A stretch of 64,000 nucleotides of DNA from Microcebus murinus (GCF_040939455.1 NC_134115.1:24640727-24704726), one strand, 5' to 3'. Positions 51,801 to 64,000 are shown, numbered from the stretch's first letter. The notes: generated by a model from the letters alone, not told the origin. Numbers and translations: made by a program.

Positions 51801-51830
51801 AAAGGGAAAGTAAAAAAAAAAAAAAAAAGA
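51801..51830. repeat. Poly-A run
   Basis: An uninterrupted run of about 18 A residues followed by AT-rich A-clusters. No L1 or SINE body could be recognised upstream, so its origin is unclear. Confidence 0.7.
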
Positions 51831-51989
51831 GGGCAAATAAAGCAACTCAGCATAATAAAATTTAAAATAAATGGAAATAAAAAAGGAAATTAACAATGCT
51901 CCACAATAAGAATAACTTTCAGGATATACCAAAACTAAAATAATACAATAAAGTAAAATCTGTATATGCTGAACTTATCACAATGGATT

Positions 51990-52315
51990 CAACTTTATTA
52001 TTCATATCAGGAAATCAGAACACTTTACTATAAATGTCCACATAGTGAATATTTTAGGTTTCACCGGTTATACAATCCTCTGTCGCAACTACTCCACTCT
52101 TCTGTTGTAGAATGAGAGCAGCCCCAGATCCTACACAAACAAAAGGCTGTGGCTGTATATCAATGAAACGTTTCCTAAAACAGAAGGCAAAAGAAAAACG
52201 AAAAGGAGATAGACGTGATTATAGTGTTATAAGGCCCAGAAAACTCCAAATACAGAACGCACAAAGCAGACAGCACTCCAGATTTGGGCCACAGGCTATG
52301 GTTTGCTGATTGCTA
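51990..52315 (-). mobile_element. hAT-like DNA transposon remnant
   Basis: 'aatcctctgtcgcaactact', 'aggctgtggctgtatatcaa' and 'ccagatttgggccacaggct' then 'atggtttgctgattgct' follow the order of a common hAT-type miniature element ending 'ggcccatgggccatagtttgccgacccctg'. About 40 bp near 52190-52235 does not fit and may be an insertion. The 65-codon frame here is not a gene. Confidence 0.55.
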
Positions 52316-52639
52316 CTCAATATAAATAGATCTTCCAGAAGAAACAAATGGATTTATAATCAGAGAAGAAGCTTACACTAACCTACCTCTAATCCAAGCA
52401 CATAAGAAAATTTTTGTATTACACTTGGAAAATGCCATTTGAAATGCAAATATATACATATCCCTAATTTTAAGTTAACATATATATTAAAATTATTTCC
52501 TTTCAAATATAAAAAGTTTACCTTTTTTACACATATGCTATAATTAAATGGAAAACATTAAGCCAGGAAACTTCTAAATGAATGAAAAATTAGACAAGTT
52601 TTAGAAATATCTTATTAATATTATATTTAGTATGAATCT

Positions 52640-52936
52640 TTTTTTGTTTTTTTAATACAGAGTGTCTCTCTTTTGCCCCAGCTGCAGTGTAGTGGAGTCA
52701 TCATAGCTCACTGCAACCTCAAACTGCTGGACTCAAGTGATCCTCTTGCCTCAACCTCCCAAGTAGCTCGGACTACAGGCAGCGCCACCATGCCCAGCTA
52801 ATTTTTTCTATTTTTAGTAGAGATGGGGTCTCACTCTTGCTCAGGTTGGTCTCAAACTCCTAAGCTCAAGCAATCCTACTGCTTTGGCCTCCCAGAGTAC
52901 TAAGGTTGCAAGTGTGAGCCACGTTGCCCATCCTAT
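52640..52936 (-). mobile_element. Old Alu SINE, antisense
   Basis: 'cagtgtagtggagtcatcat', 'agctcactgcaacctcaaac', 'tagtagagatggggtctcac' and 'ggttgcaagtgtgagccac' give both Alu arms in reverse. It lacks the strepsirrhine-type linker of the copies at 16.8 and 22.1 kb, which suggests an older AluJ-like source. Confidence 0.88.
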
Positions 52937-53339
52937 AAATGCGATTTTAACATAAGAAATGTTCCATCTAAATTCAAATGCCCATTGTTGTCAGTGACTA
53001 TGACTTTTTAATAATATTTTATTGGCTTAATTTATAGAATTAAGAAAAATGATAGTATGGTAAATGTGGGTTAATTTTAAAGCATTGACTTTTCATATTA
53101 TCTACTTACAACTACTTGAAAACCTGTTTTTCACTCAGAAATATTAAGCAAAAAATAAATTTAAGATATTATAGATAATAAGACATATATATATGTATAG
53201 GATCACTTATTTTTCTAACCTGTATATATTGAAATTTTTAATAAGAAATTAAATATGTCTACTCAGCATTACAAATATTCCTTGAAAAACATGTTTGTAA
53301 ATGACTTTCTAATAATCCATTCTATTGTTATATTCTAAT

Positions 53340-53850
53340 TTAACTAAAGACTTCCATATTCTTAGATATTTGAAGAATTTTCTGTTTATGATAACAAATC
53401 ATTTTCTGATGAATGTTAATGCATATGCATGTGTGGAGGCTTCTTTATTTCCTTAGGACAACTTCCTAGGAAATAATTTATTGATTCAAGGATATAAACT
53501 CTTAAGATGTTTTTATTCATAACACAAAATTGATTTCCTAAAAGAGTTTGCTAAGTCACAACTACTAAAGCCTTATAACTGCAGTTTTGACATCTCATAA
53601 TTAATGGAAAGAATGTATCATTGCCAATTTAATACAGTATATTATTTGAATGTCTTCTTATTTATTTGATTATTAGAGAGAGAGGTTGAACACATTTTCC
53701 GATGTTGAATGGCTAATTGTATTTCCTTTTTCATGAATTGCCTTTCCATATCTTATTTTGTACATTGGGGTTAATAATTCTACCTTTGAGAATTACCAGA
53801 GATGTGCTTTGATTTACATTTCATCAGGATATGTTTTTTATTTTAAATTT
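53340..53850 (-). mobile_element. Old L1M ORF2 3' part
   Basis: 'gattattagagagagaggtt' and 'gctaattgtatttccttttt' with 'catgaattgcctttccatat' match the antisense L1M ORF2 C-terminal region. The young L1 that follows probably inserted near its edge. Confidence 0.55.
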
Positions 53851-53926
53851 CAAATATCTTAAAATAGGACTCAAAATGTTTATTTTTATTAGAAACAGTC
53901 ATAGCTGAAGAAAATTTTGTGACATA

Positions 53927-53943
53927 CTGTTCAAGCATTTATT
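53927..53943. repeat. Left target-site duplication of 5'-inverted L1
   Basis: The 17-bp word ctgttcaagcatttatt is repeated exactly at 56305-56321, bracketing the rearranged L1. Confidence 0.93.
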
Positions 53944-56304
53944 TATTTTATTTTTTTATTTTTATTTTCTTATTTCAGCATACTATGGTGGTACAAATGT
54001 TAAAGTTACATATATTGCTCTTGCCTTACCTCCCCACTCAAGTCAGAGCTTCAAGCATGGCCATCCCCCTGACAATGCACATCACACTTACAATGTGTAT
54101 ATATATACCCATATAAATGTGGGGTTTTTTTGACATTTTGGTTAGATTTTATAACTTTGCCTTTCCCTAGCAAGGGTTAGAGGTATGCCCTTACCCTCCA
54201 CATTGTTCACCACATCTTTCAGATGTGGGTCTATTCCCCTTAACCCCTGAATCTCTTGTGAACACCATCACCCTTTGAGCACCATATTGATAATTAATTG
54301 GTTAGCACCAATTTGATGACGAGTACATGTGGGACCCATTTGTCTGATCTTGTCTCACCTCACTTTGGAGAATAGGCTTAAGCTCAATCCAGGATAATAT
54401 AAGAGGTGCTAGCTCTGTGTCATTTCTTAGAATTGAGTAATATTACATTGTAAACACATACCAAATTTTAATAATCCAATCATGAATTGACGGGCACTTG
54501 GGTTGTTTTCACATCCTTGCAATAGTGAATTGTGCTGCCATAAACATTTGGGTGCAGATGTCTTTATAATAGAATGTTTTATGCTCTTTGGGGTAGATGC
54601 TTAATAATGCTATTGCTGTGTTGAATGGTATTTCTATTTTTAGCTGTTTGAAGTATCTCCAAATTCTTTTCCACAAAGGTTGCACTAATTTGCAGTCCCA
54701 CCAGCAGTGTAGGAGTGTCCCTGTCTCTCTACATCATCGCCACCATATGTTGTTTTGGGATTTCTGATACAGGCCAATCTTACTGGTGTTAGGTGATATG
54801 TCACTGTGGTTTTTGATTTGTATTTCTCTAATGATTAGAGATGTTGAGCAATTTTTTTATATGTTTGCTGGCCATTATTCTGTCTTCTTTGGAAAAGTTT
54901 CTGTTCATTTCTATTGCCCATTTCTTGATGAGGTTGTTTGATTTTTTCTTGTTAATTCTTTTGAGTTCTAGATAGATTCTTGTTATCATACCTTTATTGG
55001 AAGTGTAGAGAGCAAATATTTTCTCCCATTCTGTATGTTGTCTATTTGCTTTAACGGTAGTTTCTTTGTCTGAGCAGAAGCTTTTTAATTTGATCAGGTC
55101 CTATTTGTTTATTTTTGTTGCTGCAGTGATTGCTTTGGGAGTCTTCGTCAAGAATTCTTTGCCTATGACAATGTCAGAAAGGGTTTCCCCAACATCTAGG
55201 ATTCTTAGGGTTTCATGCCTTAGGTTTAAGTCTGTTATCCATCTTGAGTGGATTTTTGTGAGAGGTGAGAGGTAGGGATCCTGATTCATTCTTCTGTATG
55301 TAGTTATCCAGATTTCCCAGCACCATTTATTGAAGAAAGATTATTTTCTCCAACGTATATTTTTGTCTGTTTTATCAAAGATTAGGTTACCATAAGCAGA
55401 TGGTTTCATCTCTGGAATCTCAGCCTTATTCCAAATATCAGTGCTTCTGTTCTTGTGCCAGTTCCAGGCTGATTTAATTATTATTGCTTTCTAGAATTCT
55501 TAGGGTTTCATGCCTTAGGTTTAAAGTCTGTTATCCATCTTGAGTGGATTGAAGTCAAATTCTTCCTGCCAGCTTGAAGTCAGGAAGAATGACGTCTCTC
55601 AGTTTGTTCTTTTTACTTAAGATTGCTTTGGCTATACGTGATTTTTTTTCTGGTTCCATACGAAGCGAAGAATTATTTTTTCTAGATCTATGAAGAATGA
55701 TGATACTTTGATGGAGATTGCATTAATTCTTTATATGACTTTAGATAATACTGACATTTTAATGATATTGATTTTACCAGTCCATGAACAAGGTAGATTA
55801 AATAGGCATAGGCAGTTCATACCTTAAAATTATCAAATCCATTTATGACAAACCCACGGCCAATATCATACTGAATGGGGAAAAATTGAAACCATTCCTA
55901 CTTTGAACCAGAATTAGACAAGGATGCCCACTATCTCCTCTTCTATCAACATAGTGCTGAAAGTCCTAGCTATAGCAATCAGGCAAGAGAGGGATATTAA
56001 GAGCATCCAAGTGGATGCAGATGAGAATAAACCCTCACTCTTTGCAGATGATATGATATTATACCTAGAAAACCCCATGGATTCCTCTAACAGACTCCTA
56101 TATTTGATAAATGAATTTGGTAAAGTCTCAGGTTACAAAATCATTATACACAAATCAGAGGCATTCATATATGCTAAGAACCGTCAAGCTGAAACTCAAA
56201 TAAAAAATGCAACATCTTTTACTGTAGCCCCAAAGAAAATTAAATATCTAGGAATATATCTAACAAAAGATTCAAAAGACTTATACAAGGAGAACTACAA
56301 AATG
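53944..56304 (-). mobile_element. 5'-inverted lemur-type L1 with target duplication
   Basis: From the left: T-tract (A-tail), antisense 3' UTR with about 200 extra bases (about 54115-54330) compared with the full-length copy, then antisense ORF2 to about 55796. From about 55797 the orientation flips to sense ORF2 ('aataggcataggcagttcat'), including the FADD catalytic box near 56041-56052 in a frame running 55924-56331. It ends 'gagaactacaaaatg' at the duplication. In L1 order the sense piece stops some tens of bases before the antisense piece starts, the signature of twin priming with a small deletion. The antisense part carries stops and an internal duplication (55490-55550). Confidence 0.93.
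55490..55550 (-). repeat. Internal 60-bp direct duplication within the L1
   Basis: Nearly identical to 55195-55254, differing by one substitution and one extra A. It is placed where other L1s have different ORF2 sequence. It is followed at 55559-55590 by a perfect 10-bp inverted repeat (attcttcctg ... caggaagaat) around 12 bases. Confidence 0.88.
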
Positions 56305-56321
56305 CTGTTCAAGCATTTATT
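56305..56321. repeat. Right target-site duplication of 5'-inverted L1
   Basis: Exact copy of 53927-53943. Confidence 0.93.
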
Positions 56322-56804
56322 AATAGTATAATAAAAATCTAAAAAGAATTAGATTACCGTGTTTTGGTAATTAGCACTTTTCCACCCTAATGCCTACAGT
56401 GTGTTTTTGTTCTTCCTTGGATTTATAAAATTTGCCTAGGATATATCTACCTGTGGGTCTCTATTCCATAATTTCAACTGGAAAAAGATGAGTCCTCTCA
56501 ATCCACATATTCAATATTACCTTTAGCTGATGTAATTTTCCTACATGTACTTCATTATCACATTTATCTCTGACTCTCCTGATGTCACTGATGTACACCT
56601 ATGATTATTAAGCATAGTTTGTTCTCTTTTCATGAATAGGTTATCATCTCTTCATTGTTTTCTTCTCTCTTAACATTTTCCTCTGCATTTAGTAATTTTT
56701 GTGAGTTTATTCTCTACTTCCATTTTATTTACTGCCTGTTACTTGTTATAATATTTGCTAATTAAGAATTTTTTTTGTTTCCTCTAATAATGTTTTTCAG
56801 ACTA

Positions 56805-57305
56805 TGAATAACAGAGTAATGACCACCCAAAGATGTCCACATCCTAATCCCATAAATATGCTACTTTACATGGCAAAAGGGACTTTGTAGATGTGATTAG
56901 TTAAGGTACTTCATATGGGACATTAATCCTGGATTATCCTGATGGACCCAACTTAATCATACCAGTCCTTAAAAGAAGAGAGCCTTTCCCAAGTAAGGTC
57001 AAAAAGATATGTGATGATAAATTAAGGGTCAGAGAGAGACTTAACTGCACTGGCTTTAAAGATGAAGGAAGTAGGTTTCCATGTAGGTCTTCCAAGGGCT
57101 GTGAGAGACCTCTAGAAGACAGAAACAGTAAGGGAAGAATTCTCTCCTAGAGTCTCCAGAAAGAAATGTAACCCTGATGACACTTTGATTTTATCCCAGT
57201 GAGACCTGTACTGGACCTTTGATCTCCAGCACTATAAGGTAAATTTATATTGTTTTAAGCCACAAAGTTTATAGCAATTTGTTACAGCAGCAAAGGAAAC
57301 AAGTA
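56805..57305 (+). mobile_element. MaLR (MLT1-like) solo LTR
   Basis: About 500 bp: 'accacccaaagatgtccaca', 'actttacatggcaaaaggga', 'cctggattatcctgatggac', 'cctagagtctccagaaagaa', 'ctttgatctccagcactata' and 'agcaatttgttacagcagca'. It shares layout with the LTR at 34640-35110 but is better preserved. No internal retroviral sequence adjoins it. Confidence 0.78.
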
Positions 57306-60229
57306 CACACAAGAAGTATGTTCTTTCTGGATATATTTAGAGGTATACTCCTCCCCTAAATTTTTAAAAATTTATCTAAAGATGAAAGTATTTATGTATG
57401 GATTCACCTTGGCCTCATTCACTATATACCTGTCTATTGTCTATAGGCCTTTCTATAATCTATAATCAGATGCATTTGATCAGATCAAAGTCAAGCATAT
57501 ACCATATATTCATCTGTGGGTTTTATGGTGATATCTGTATTTAAATATCTCCTTGACATTCTGAGCTAATGGATTACATAAAAAATTACAGTTACCTGTA
57601 TACATCCAACCATAAGCCTATGTTAGCATACTTTAGTGACTATATAACCTAGAGTATGATTTGCAGACACGAATTGTCATCAAATTTATGTCCATTTTTC
57701 TAAGAGTTTCAATCTACTTATGAATATATAAAAGAGTAGTTTTGAATAAAATGGTTAGGAGAAAAACAATAAATTTCTCTGAAAAATTTTTTTAAATCAT
57801 CCCATTAAGGAAAGCAATGGCTATTAAATTTTCTGAATAGTAATAGGCTTGCATCATTTAAACCAGAACATGTTTTTATTAGGGAATAGTTAAAAAAATT
57901 CAGAAAATCCTAAAAAACAAAATGCTAATAATCTATTAGCCCACAATTCAAAAGGAAGTGCCTTTTATTTTAGTATATTATTGTATGACTTTCCAGATAT
58001 TTTTAAATACCAAAATTATATTGTTTTATAATCCTATTTGTCTACTTAATATATTAAATGTATTTTCCCAAATTATTAGTTTTAATTTAGATTGTAGTAA
58101 TTCTTTAGTATGCCATTGTATACATTATATATGTGGTGAATACATACATAGAGATATACATATATTTTCATATTTATTTAACCAATCCCTAAATCTTTTA
58201 CATTTGAAATCTTGGCAGTCAGCAGAAGACATGTTTATTTCAGATTTTGTAACTTTTTCACCATTCAATTTGCTAAGCACACATGGGCTGCAGTGGTGAA
58301 GCCCTTCATGTTTTAGCAGTGGGTGGACTGACTTCTAGTCAAAACATCCAGTAGTATAATAAGTTATCTTCTTTTTCCTTGTTTTGATAGATTTTATTGT
58401 TTGTTTTTCTTTAGCATGAAATTGAGAGTACATGTGTCAAATATTATTAATCAGGCCTAATCTTAAACTTAAATCTGTATAAGGTTCTTTTACTTACACT
58501 ATTATCTGGTGGTAACACTGAATTCACAATCTGATAATAACAGAAAAGTAAAATTTAGAACTAGAAGACACATTAGAAATTTCTGATTCACAACTTCCTA
58601 TCTGAGATCTGGATTGAGAAAGGTGTAGAGAGATGTCATTTAAAAGTTTACAGAGCTCTTTGTTGGTAATATTAAAATTAAAATTTGTATCTCTTTTTCT
58701 TCTTTATACACTAGCATGAGAAAAATAAAACTTACCTGACTATTCCATTTATAGGTCACTTACATATATATTTCTGCCTGACTCAATCCTTCCACTCATG
58801 GTGCACTTCCAGACCTATGAAATTCAATAGTGAGCTTTTTCTCTGATCATCTTCATTGAAGAGCTGTCAGATCTTAATGTCAAAGGGCTTTTTCTTTTTG
58901 GAAAGAGGTATATACTGTATACACTCTCACCTGATTTATGCAAAAGTCTTCACTGTTTGGGTAGCACTTTGTGTTTTTGTTGTTCTATGATCTCAAAATT
59001 GTGTGGAGCCAGTGGAATTAGTTTTTAACATGAGAAAAATTGTTACTTGTTCTTCATTATTATATATTTTACTGCTTATATATCCTACAAGTTGATGTTA
59101 TATCCAGTTTTATTTTTACAATACAATTGAAAACATGTTTTATTTTAAATTTTAGTCTGGGAAATTACATCTAATTTTTTTGTTATTTATTCCATATGTT
59201 TGTGATCATTGGGACTTAAATCATTAACTCCTATCTTGTAAGAATCATTTGAAATCTAAAAATTCTTTTAAGTTGCTTAAAATAAATTTCTTAAACTTTT
59301 CTTCTAAAAACATGAAATCAAATGTTGAAGAGAAAATACAAAATAAGTCTGCCTTATTTTTAATTAAATTTAATAGTACCTTTTTACTAACTTTTGTTTT
59401 ACTAACTCTTGTGACTTGTATCAATACATCTAGATTACAATGAATTCTTATCAAATGATAAGATTCAGAGTAAAAGGGAAGAACATTATTCAAATGGTGA
59501 CAGATGATAGACAGATAGATACATACATACATGCACTGATATAGATAGTGATTTATTAACTGATTGATTTAGTATTTCAAAAGTTCACTTGATTCCTCAT
59601 TGATGTGTTCTTTCTTCAACCACTCTATTTAGCAAAGCCAAATATCTTATTTTTGATTTTATTAAAGATTATATTAAATTGCCAAATACTATGTAATAGG
59701 CAGCTCTGATAAATTATTAATCTTTTACTCTACTTAATTTTCCAGTAAAGATCTTAGCAGGATTTGTTGCTAATAGATGCAGAGTTATCATTTAGTTAAA
59801 ACAAATTACCTAAGGCCTTTCTACTCAAAATGTGGTTCCATAATCAGTATCTTGACATCATTTTTCAAGATCTTGTCAGTAATACAGAAATTGGCACCCC
59901 TATCCTAGACCTAGTAAATCATAACCTGGATTTTAAAAAGATCTCTAGATAATACATATGGTATGAAAAGGACAAATGAAGAGTATATTTAGAAATTTCC
60001 ATCCAGAACTAATCACTTAACTTGGCCTTACATTTTAATAACTAGAGGCCTCTTACTTTTTATAATGCTAGGATGATTATTAAATCAACATCAAATTTTA
60101 TGTATCATAAAATTCTTCAGTGGAATAATTTTATTTGTTTACAAAATTGAGCTCTTTTTAAAATCTTTATTTTATGAAATGGTCGTTGGAATGGCATAAG
60201 TATATCATTTAAAACAGTCCTACTTTTAA
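57306..60229. other. AT-rich DNA, no gene recognised
   Basis: Contains a GATA/CATA tract at about 59506-59550. The 113-codon frame at 57958-58299 lies in AT-rich sequence vaguely like an old L1 and has no domain. I recognise nothing else. Confidence 0.45.
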
Positions 60230-62150
60230 TATTTGAAATATTTCAAACATGTAGAAAATATATAACATCTCCACCAAGAATCAACAAGTGCTTACATTTG
60301 CTTTAAATATGTTTTTAAAGAAATAAAAAACTATAGATATAGCTGAAGTCTTTTTGAACCTCCTGGTGCCCTTTAACCTTTGTTTCTCCATACCCCAAAT
60401 TTTCTACTATTCTGAAGTCTGTTAACATAATTCATTTTAAAAATTACATGTGTATTTCGATAACAAATATGTATCACTGTTTCCTATATTTTAAATTCTT
60501 TGGTATAAATGATCTGATATATACAATTCTATCAATCTTTAGTTTCACCCAATATTAGTTCTGAAATAATCCATTTAGTTACGATTTTATATTTCCTTAA
60601 ATATGCTTACATACAATTTAAAGTTTTGTAATCCATATTTATGATTTGGTCTATACATAATTTATTTGTGTTATGTAACCTGATATAGAAAAAATTTGAT
60701 TGACTGTGCCTGGATTAATTACTGGCTACTTCATCTTTCTCCATTGATTATGGTGTCAGTTTTTGCAAAAATCCAATCCTCAAGTATGCTTCACTCTGTG
60801 TCTGGGTTTTGCATCCAATTTGGACATTCCTGTACTAATACTAAATGCTTTATTACCAATAAATCTTTACATCATTAAAAAATATCCCCTCACCTTAGTC
60901 TTTTAAATATTTTTGGACATTTTTTCCATGTTTACTATTCCTTATAATGATTTTTTTGTTAGAAGAGCTGATTCATATATAAAGTTTGTAAAGATTCATA
61001 AAAATGTTTGAGATGCTTATTAAAATGGAATTGGATGTGTAGATTTGGTAAAATGGACATCTTTATAAACTATTATATTTCTATTTATGAGCATAGTAAA
61101 TCTCTTCACATATTGCTTTTCATACCCTTCACCAAGTATTCTATTTTTCTCCATTAAATTTCTTGTAGTGCTTTTGTTCAATTTAATCTCGGATGCCCCT
61201 TAGATATTGTTGCTATTGTGAATAAGATATTTTACTTTATTACATTTTATATGGAATTATAAGGTATAATAAGTGCATACTTATATACATATATATGGAT
61301 ATATATTTATATATTGGATATATATTTAGAATAAATTAAAGAAATATACATAAATATACATACAGATATAAATATGGATATAGGGTATGTACACACCCAT
61401 GCATGCATGCATCAGTGTTTACAGCAATCTTGCTGAGTTCTATATGTATATACAGTTTCTCTACTAATCTTCTTCACATAATAACCAGTTTCTATGTTTT
61501 TTTCCAATTCTTATGACTCTAATTTATTTATTTATTTATTTTTGATATTATTGAAACTGGTTAGGATCTCCAATACGATGCTAAAAATTAAATCATTAGA
61601 TAATGCCAGGCAGCCTTATGTGTGAATGATTTTAGTGAGATGTTTTCAAAATCTCATACATTAACATTTTCTGTAGAATTTTTATATAAGACATACCTTT
61701 TGCTTATAAGGGAGTCCCATCCTATTTCTAGCTTAGTAAGTTAGTTTGAAAAATCATAAATATTTATTAAATATTGTACTTAATTTATATGTTCTAAGTT
61801 TATATTTTTCTCATTTAATTTATTTGGGTGAATTATATAAATAGGTGTACTTATGTTAAAACCTCATTGCATTCTTGGGATAAACTTTTATTATGACATA
61901 TTTGTTGCATTTATTGAATTTATTATGATGCATTATGATGATCATTTCATATAGATTACTGTGGGCCTATCTGTATTTTATTTAGCTAGCAATCATTTTA
62001 TGTAACAATGAAACAGGTCTATAATTTTTTGTATTGTTCTTAACTAGCTTTAATATTAATAATATGCTAGCTTCACAAAACAAGCATGGTAGTTTTCCCT
62101 ACTTATTCTATTTTTAACACATTTTTGTGTAACAAATAGATTAGTATAAC
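60230..62150 (-). mobile_element. Old L1M 3' UTR and ORF2, antisense
   Basis: The 3' UTR is at about 60230-60620 ('caaacatgtagaaaatatat', 'tagtttcacccaatattagt'). ORF2-derived blocks follow ('gaattggatgtgtagatttg' near 61030, 'gcattcttgggataaacttt' near 61870). A TA/CATA tract (61240-61410) and (TTTA)n (61521-61543) interrupt it. No coding frame survives. Confidence 0.7.
61240..61412. repeat. TA/CATA microsatellite with GCAT run
   Basis: Degenerate 'tatatggatatatatttata' units, ending with a short (GCAT)n run near 61400-61411. Confidence 0.75.
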
Positions 62151-62486
62151 TCACTTAAAAATACCTTAAATAAGAGATCATATCTTGGATGTATGACTAG
62201 TGGACACAGGACAACACAATTTATGGTAAAGTAGATTCTGAAACCTAGAAAAAAGGAACAAAATTATCGAGGCTGGTAAGGGCCACTACTAGGATTGAAG
62301 CTACTACAAACCTATACTTCAACAGATTTCCATAATTTGTTTTTAAAGAAGCTCATTTATTATCTGCATGCTTATGTATATGTTTTTAAAAACATCTAAA
62401 TTGTTATTTATATAATAAAAAGTCCATAAATTTAGGAGATATAATGAGTTTAAAAAATCTGATGAAATGATGCATGTCAATGGCAC

Positions 62487-63571
62487 CAGAAAAGACCTCG
62501 TGTAGCCAACGCAACCTTAAACAAAAAGACAAAATCATAAGGCATCACTTTACCAAACTTCAAGCTATACTACAAGGGTATAGTGACCAAAATAGCATGG
62601 TCAGTGGCACAAGAACAGAGATATAATCCAACGGACCAAAACAGAGAACCCAGATATAAAACCATCTTCATATAGCCATCTGATCTTTGACAAAACAGAT
62701 AAAAGTATACAGTGGGGAAATGAAATCCTATTCAATAAATGGGTCCTGGAAAATGTGGATAGCCACACATAGAAGAATGAAACAGGATGTGCATCTCTTA
62801 AGACTCACAAAAATGAACTCACTATGGATAACAGACTTAAAGCTAAGGCATAGTACCATCAGAATTCTAGAAGAGGTTAGAAACACTCCTATAGATATCA
62901 GCCTAGGCAAAGAATTTATGAAGATGACCCCAAAGGTAATCATGGCAACAACAAAAATAAATAAATGGGACATGATCTAATTAAAAAAATGATCATAAGA
63001 ACAAACAGACAACCTAAAGAATAGGAGAAAATATTCGCACCTAACAAAGGGATGATAACTAGAATCTATATAGACTCAGGAAAATCAGCAAGAAAAAATC
63101 AAACAACCCTATCAAAAAGTAGGCAAAGGACATAAAGAGAAACTTCTCAAAAGAAGATAGACTAATGGCCAAGAAACATGAATAAATGCTCAACATCTCT
63201 AATAATCAGGGAAATGCAAATCAAAACCACAATGGGATGTCACTTATCTCCAGTGAGAATGGCCTTTATCAAAAAGTTCCAAAACAATAAATGTTGGCAT
63301 GTATGCAGAGAGATAGGAACACTCATACACTGCTGGTGGGACTGCAAACTAATGTAACCTTTGTATAAAGTAATATGGAGATACCTCAAAGAGCTACAAG
63401 TAGAACTACTATTTGATACAGCAATCCCATTACTGGGCATCTATCCAAAGGAACAAAAGACATTCTGTAAAAAAGACATCTACACTAGAATGTTTATAGC
63501 AGCACAATTCACAATCGCAAAGATGCTAAAGAACCCAAGTGCCCATCAGTACATGAGTGGATTAATAAAAT

Positions 63572-63622
<51 letters not shown>

Positions 63623-63978
63623 TGGGGTATTACTCAACCTTAAAAAAAATAGTGAATACCTTGTGTAACAACCTGGATGGAACTGGAGACCGTCTTCTCA
63701 AGTGAAGTATCTCAAGAATAGAAAAACAAACACCACATGTACTCACTATTAAATTGGAACTAAATAATCAACATTCATGTGTATATATGGTAGTAAAATT
63801 CAATGAATACCAAGCAGGTGGGGGAGGGGGGTAGAGGAGATGAGTAAATTCACACATAATGGGTACAATGCACACTGAGTGATGGACACACTTATAACTG
63901 ACTCAAACTGGTCAAAAGTAATTTATGTAACCAGAATCCTTGTACCCCCATAATATTCTGAGGTAAAAAGAAACAAAA
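62487..63978 (+). mobile_element. 5'-truncated lemur-type L1, sense
   Basis: Begins inside ORF2 ('ccagaaaagacctcgtgtag') and runs through the C-terminal domain, 3' UTR and tail. Readable ORF2 pieces are at 62687-62980 and 63361-63705, but stops separate them. A (TA)23 run (63575-63620) has expanded inside the gene. The 3' UTR G-rich tract is at about 63816-63838, the end 'gtacccccataatattctga' at 63944-63963, then an interrupted A-tail. G-rich sequence follows to the window edge. Confidence 0.9.
63575..63620. repeat. (AT)23 microsatellite inside an L1
   Basis: A pure AT run of 46 bp where other lemur-type L1s have a short 'gtatatgtatacc'-like sequence, so it grew after insertion or came from a variable source. 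Confidence 0.95.
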
Positions 63979-64000
63979 AACCGGGAGGGGGAGGGGGGCG

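Noticed and set aside
59506..59550. Short regular repeats considered as a CRISPR-like array
   Set aside because: These are GATA/CATA microsatellite units without unique spacers, in a mammalian nuclear context.

Overview
The window is AT-rich, repeat-dense mammalian nuclear DNA with no recognisable host protein-coding exon, tRNA, rRNA or CRISPR array. Two things point to a strepsirrhine primate, most likely a lemur. First, several L1 elements end in a G-rich 3' UTR and the tail 'gtacccccataatat(g/t)ctga'. Second, two antisense Alu copies (16836-17161 and 22145-22478) carry a distinctive linker between the monomers, best seen as 'ttagttggccaatt' near 22334. The species call is inference from repeat families, not from a gene.

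Layout: 1-6 kb holds unique AT-rich DNA, an Alu, a Tigger-type miniature element and old L1 debris. 6-9 kb holds a young truncated L1, a roughly 19-bp L1 tail insertion with a clean target-site duplication, and a decayed mariner transposase sitting in old L1 sequence. 9.6-11.6 kb is flanked by a 63-bp, nearly perfect inverted duplication that encloses MaLR-like and ERV-like LTR remnants. 12.8-18 kb is a nest: old L1s, an Alu with its target duplication, then a lemur-type L1. 21-24.6 kb is one long decayed L1 carrying an Alu and another old repeat. 27.1-30 kb is a 5'-inverted L1 abutting an older L1. 31-39 kb is mostly ancient MIR, L2, MaLR, hAT and Tigger remnants.

The centrepiece is a full-length 6.55-kb L1 on the minus strand (39343-45891). 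It has a perfect 18-bp target-site duplication, a GC-rich 5' UTR with a YY1-like site, an intact 330-codon ORF1, and an ORF2 broken by two nonsense codons and two single-base frameshifts. After it come more old L1, MIR and L2 DNA, and a second 5'-inverted L1 (53944-56304) with a perfect 17-bp duplication and an internal template-switch-like rearrangement. A MaLR LTR and another long old L1 follow, and the window ends in a sense-strand truncated L1.

There is no operon-like or multi-gene system here. The biology is a layered record of retrotransposition. Most L1s lie on the minus strand, so the window could lie in an intron of a plus-strand gene or simply in a gene desert; nothing inside it decides which. 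I found no previously undescribed cellular system. The notable observations are insertion structures.
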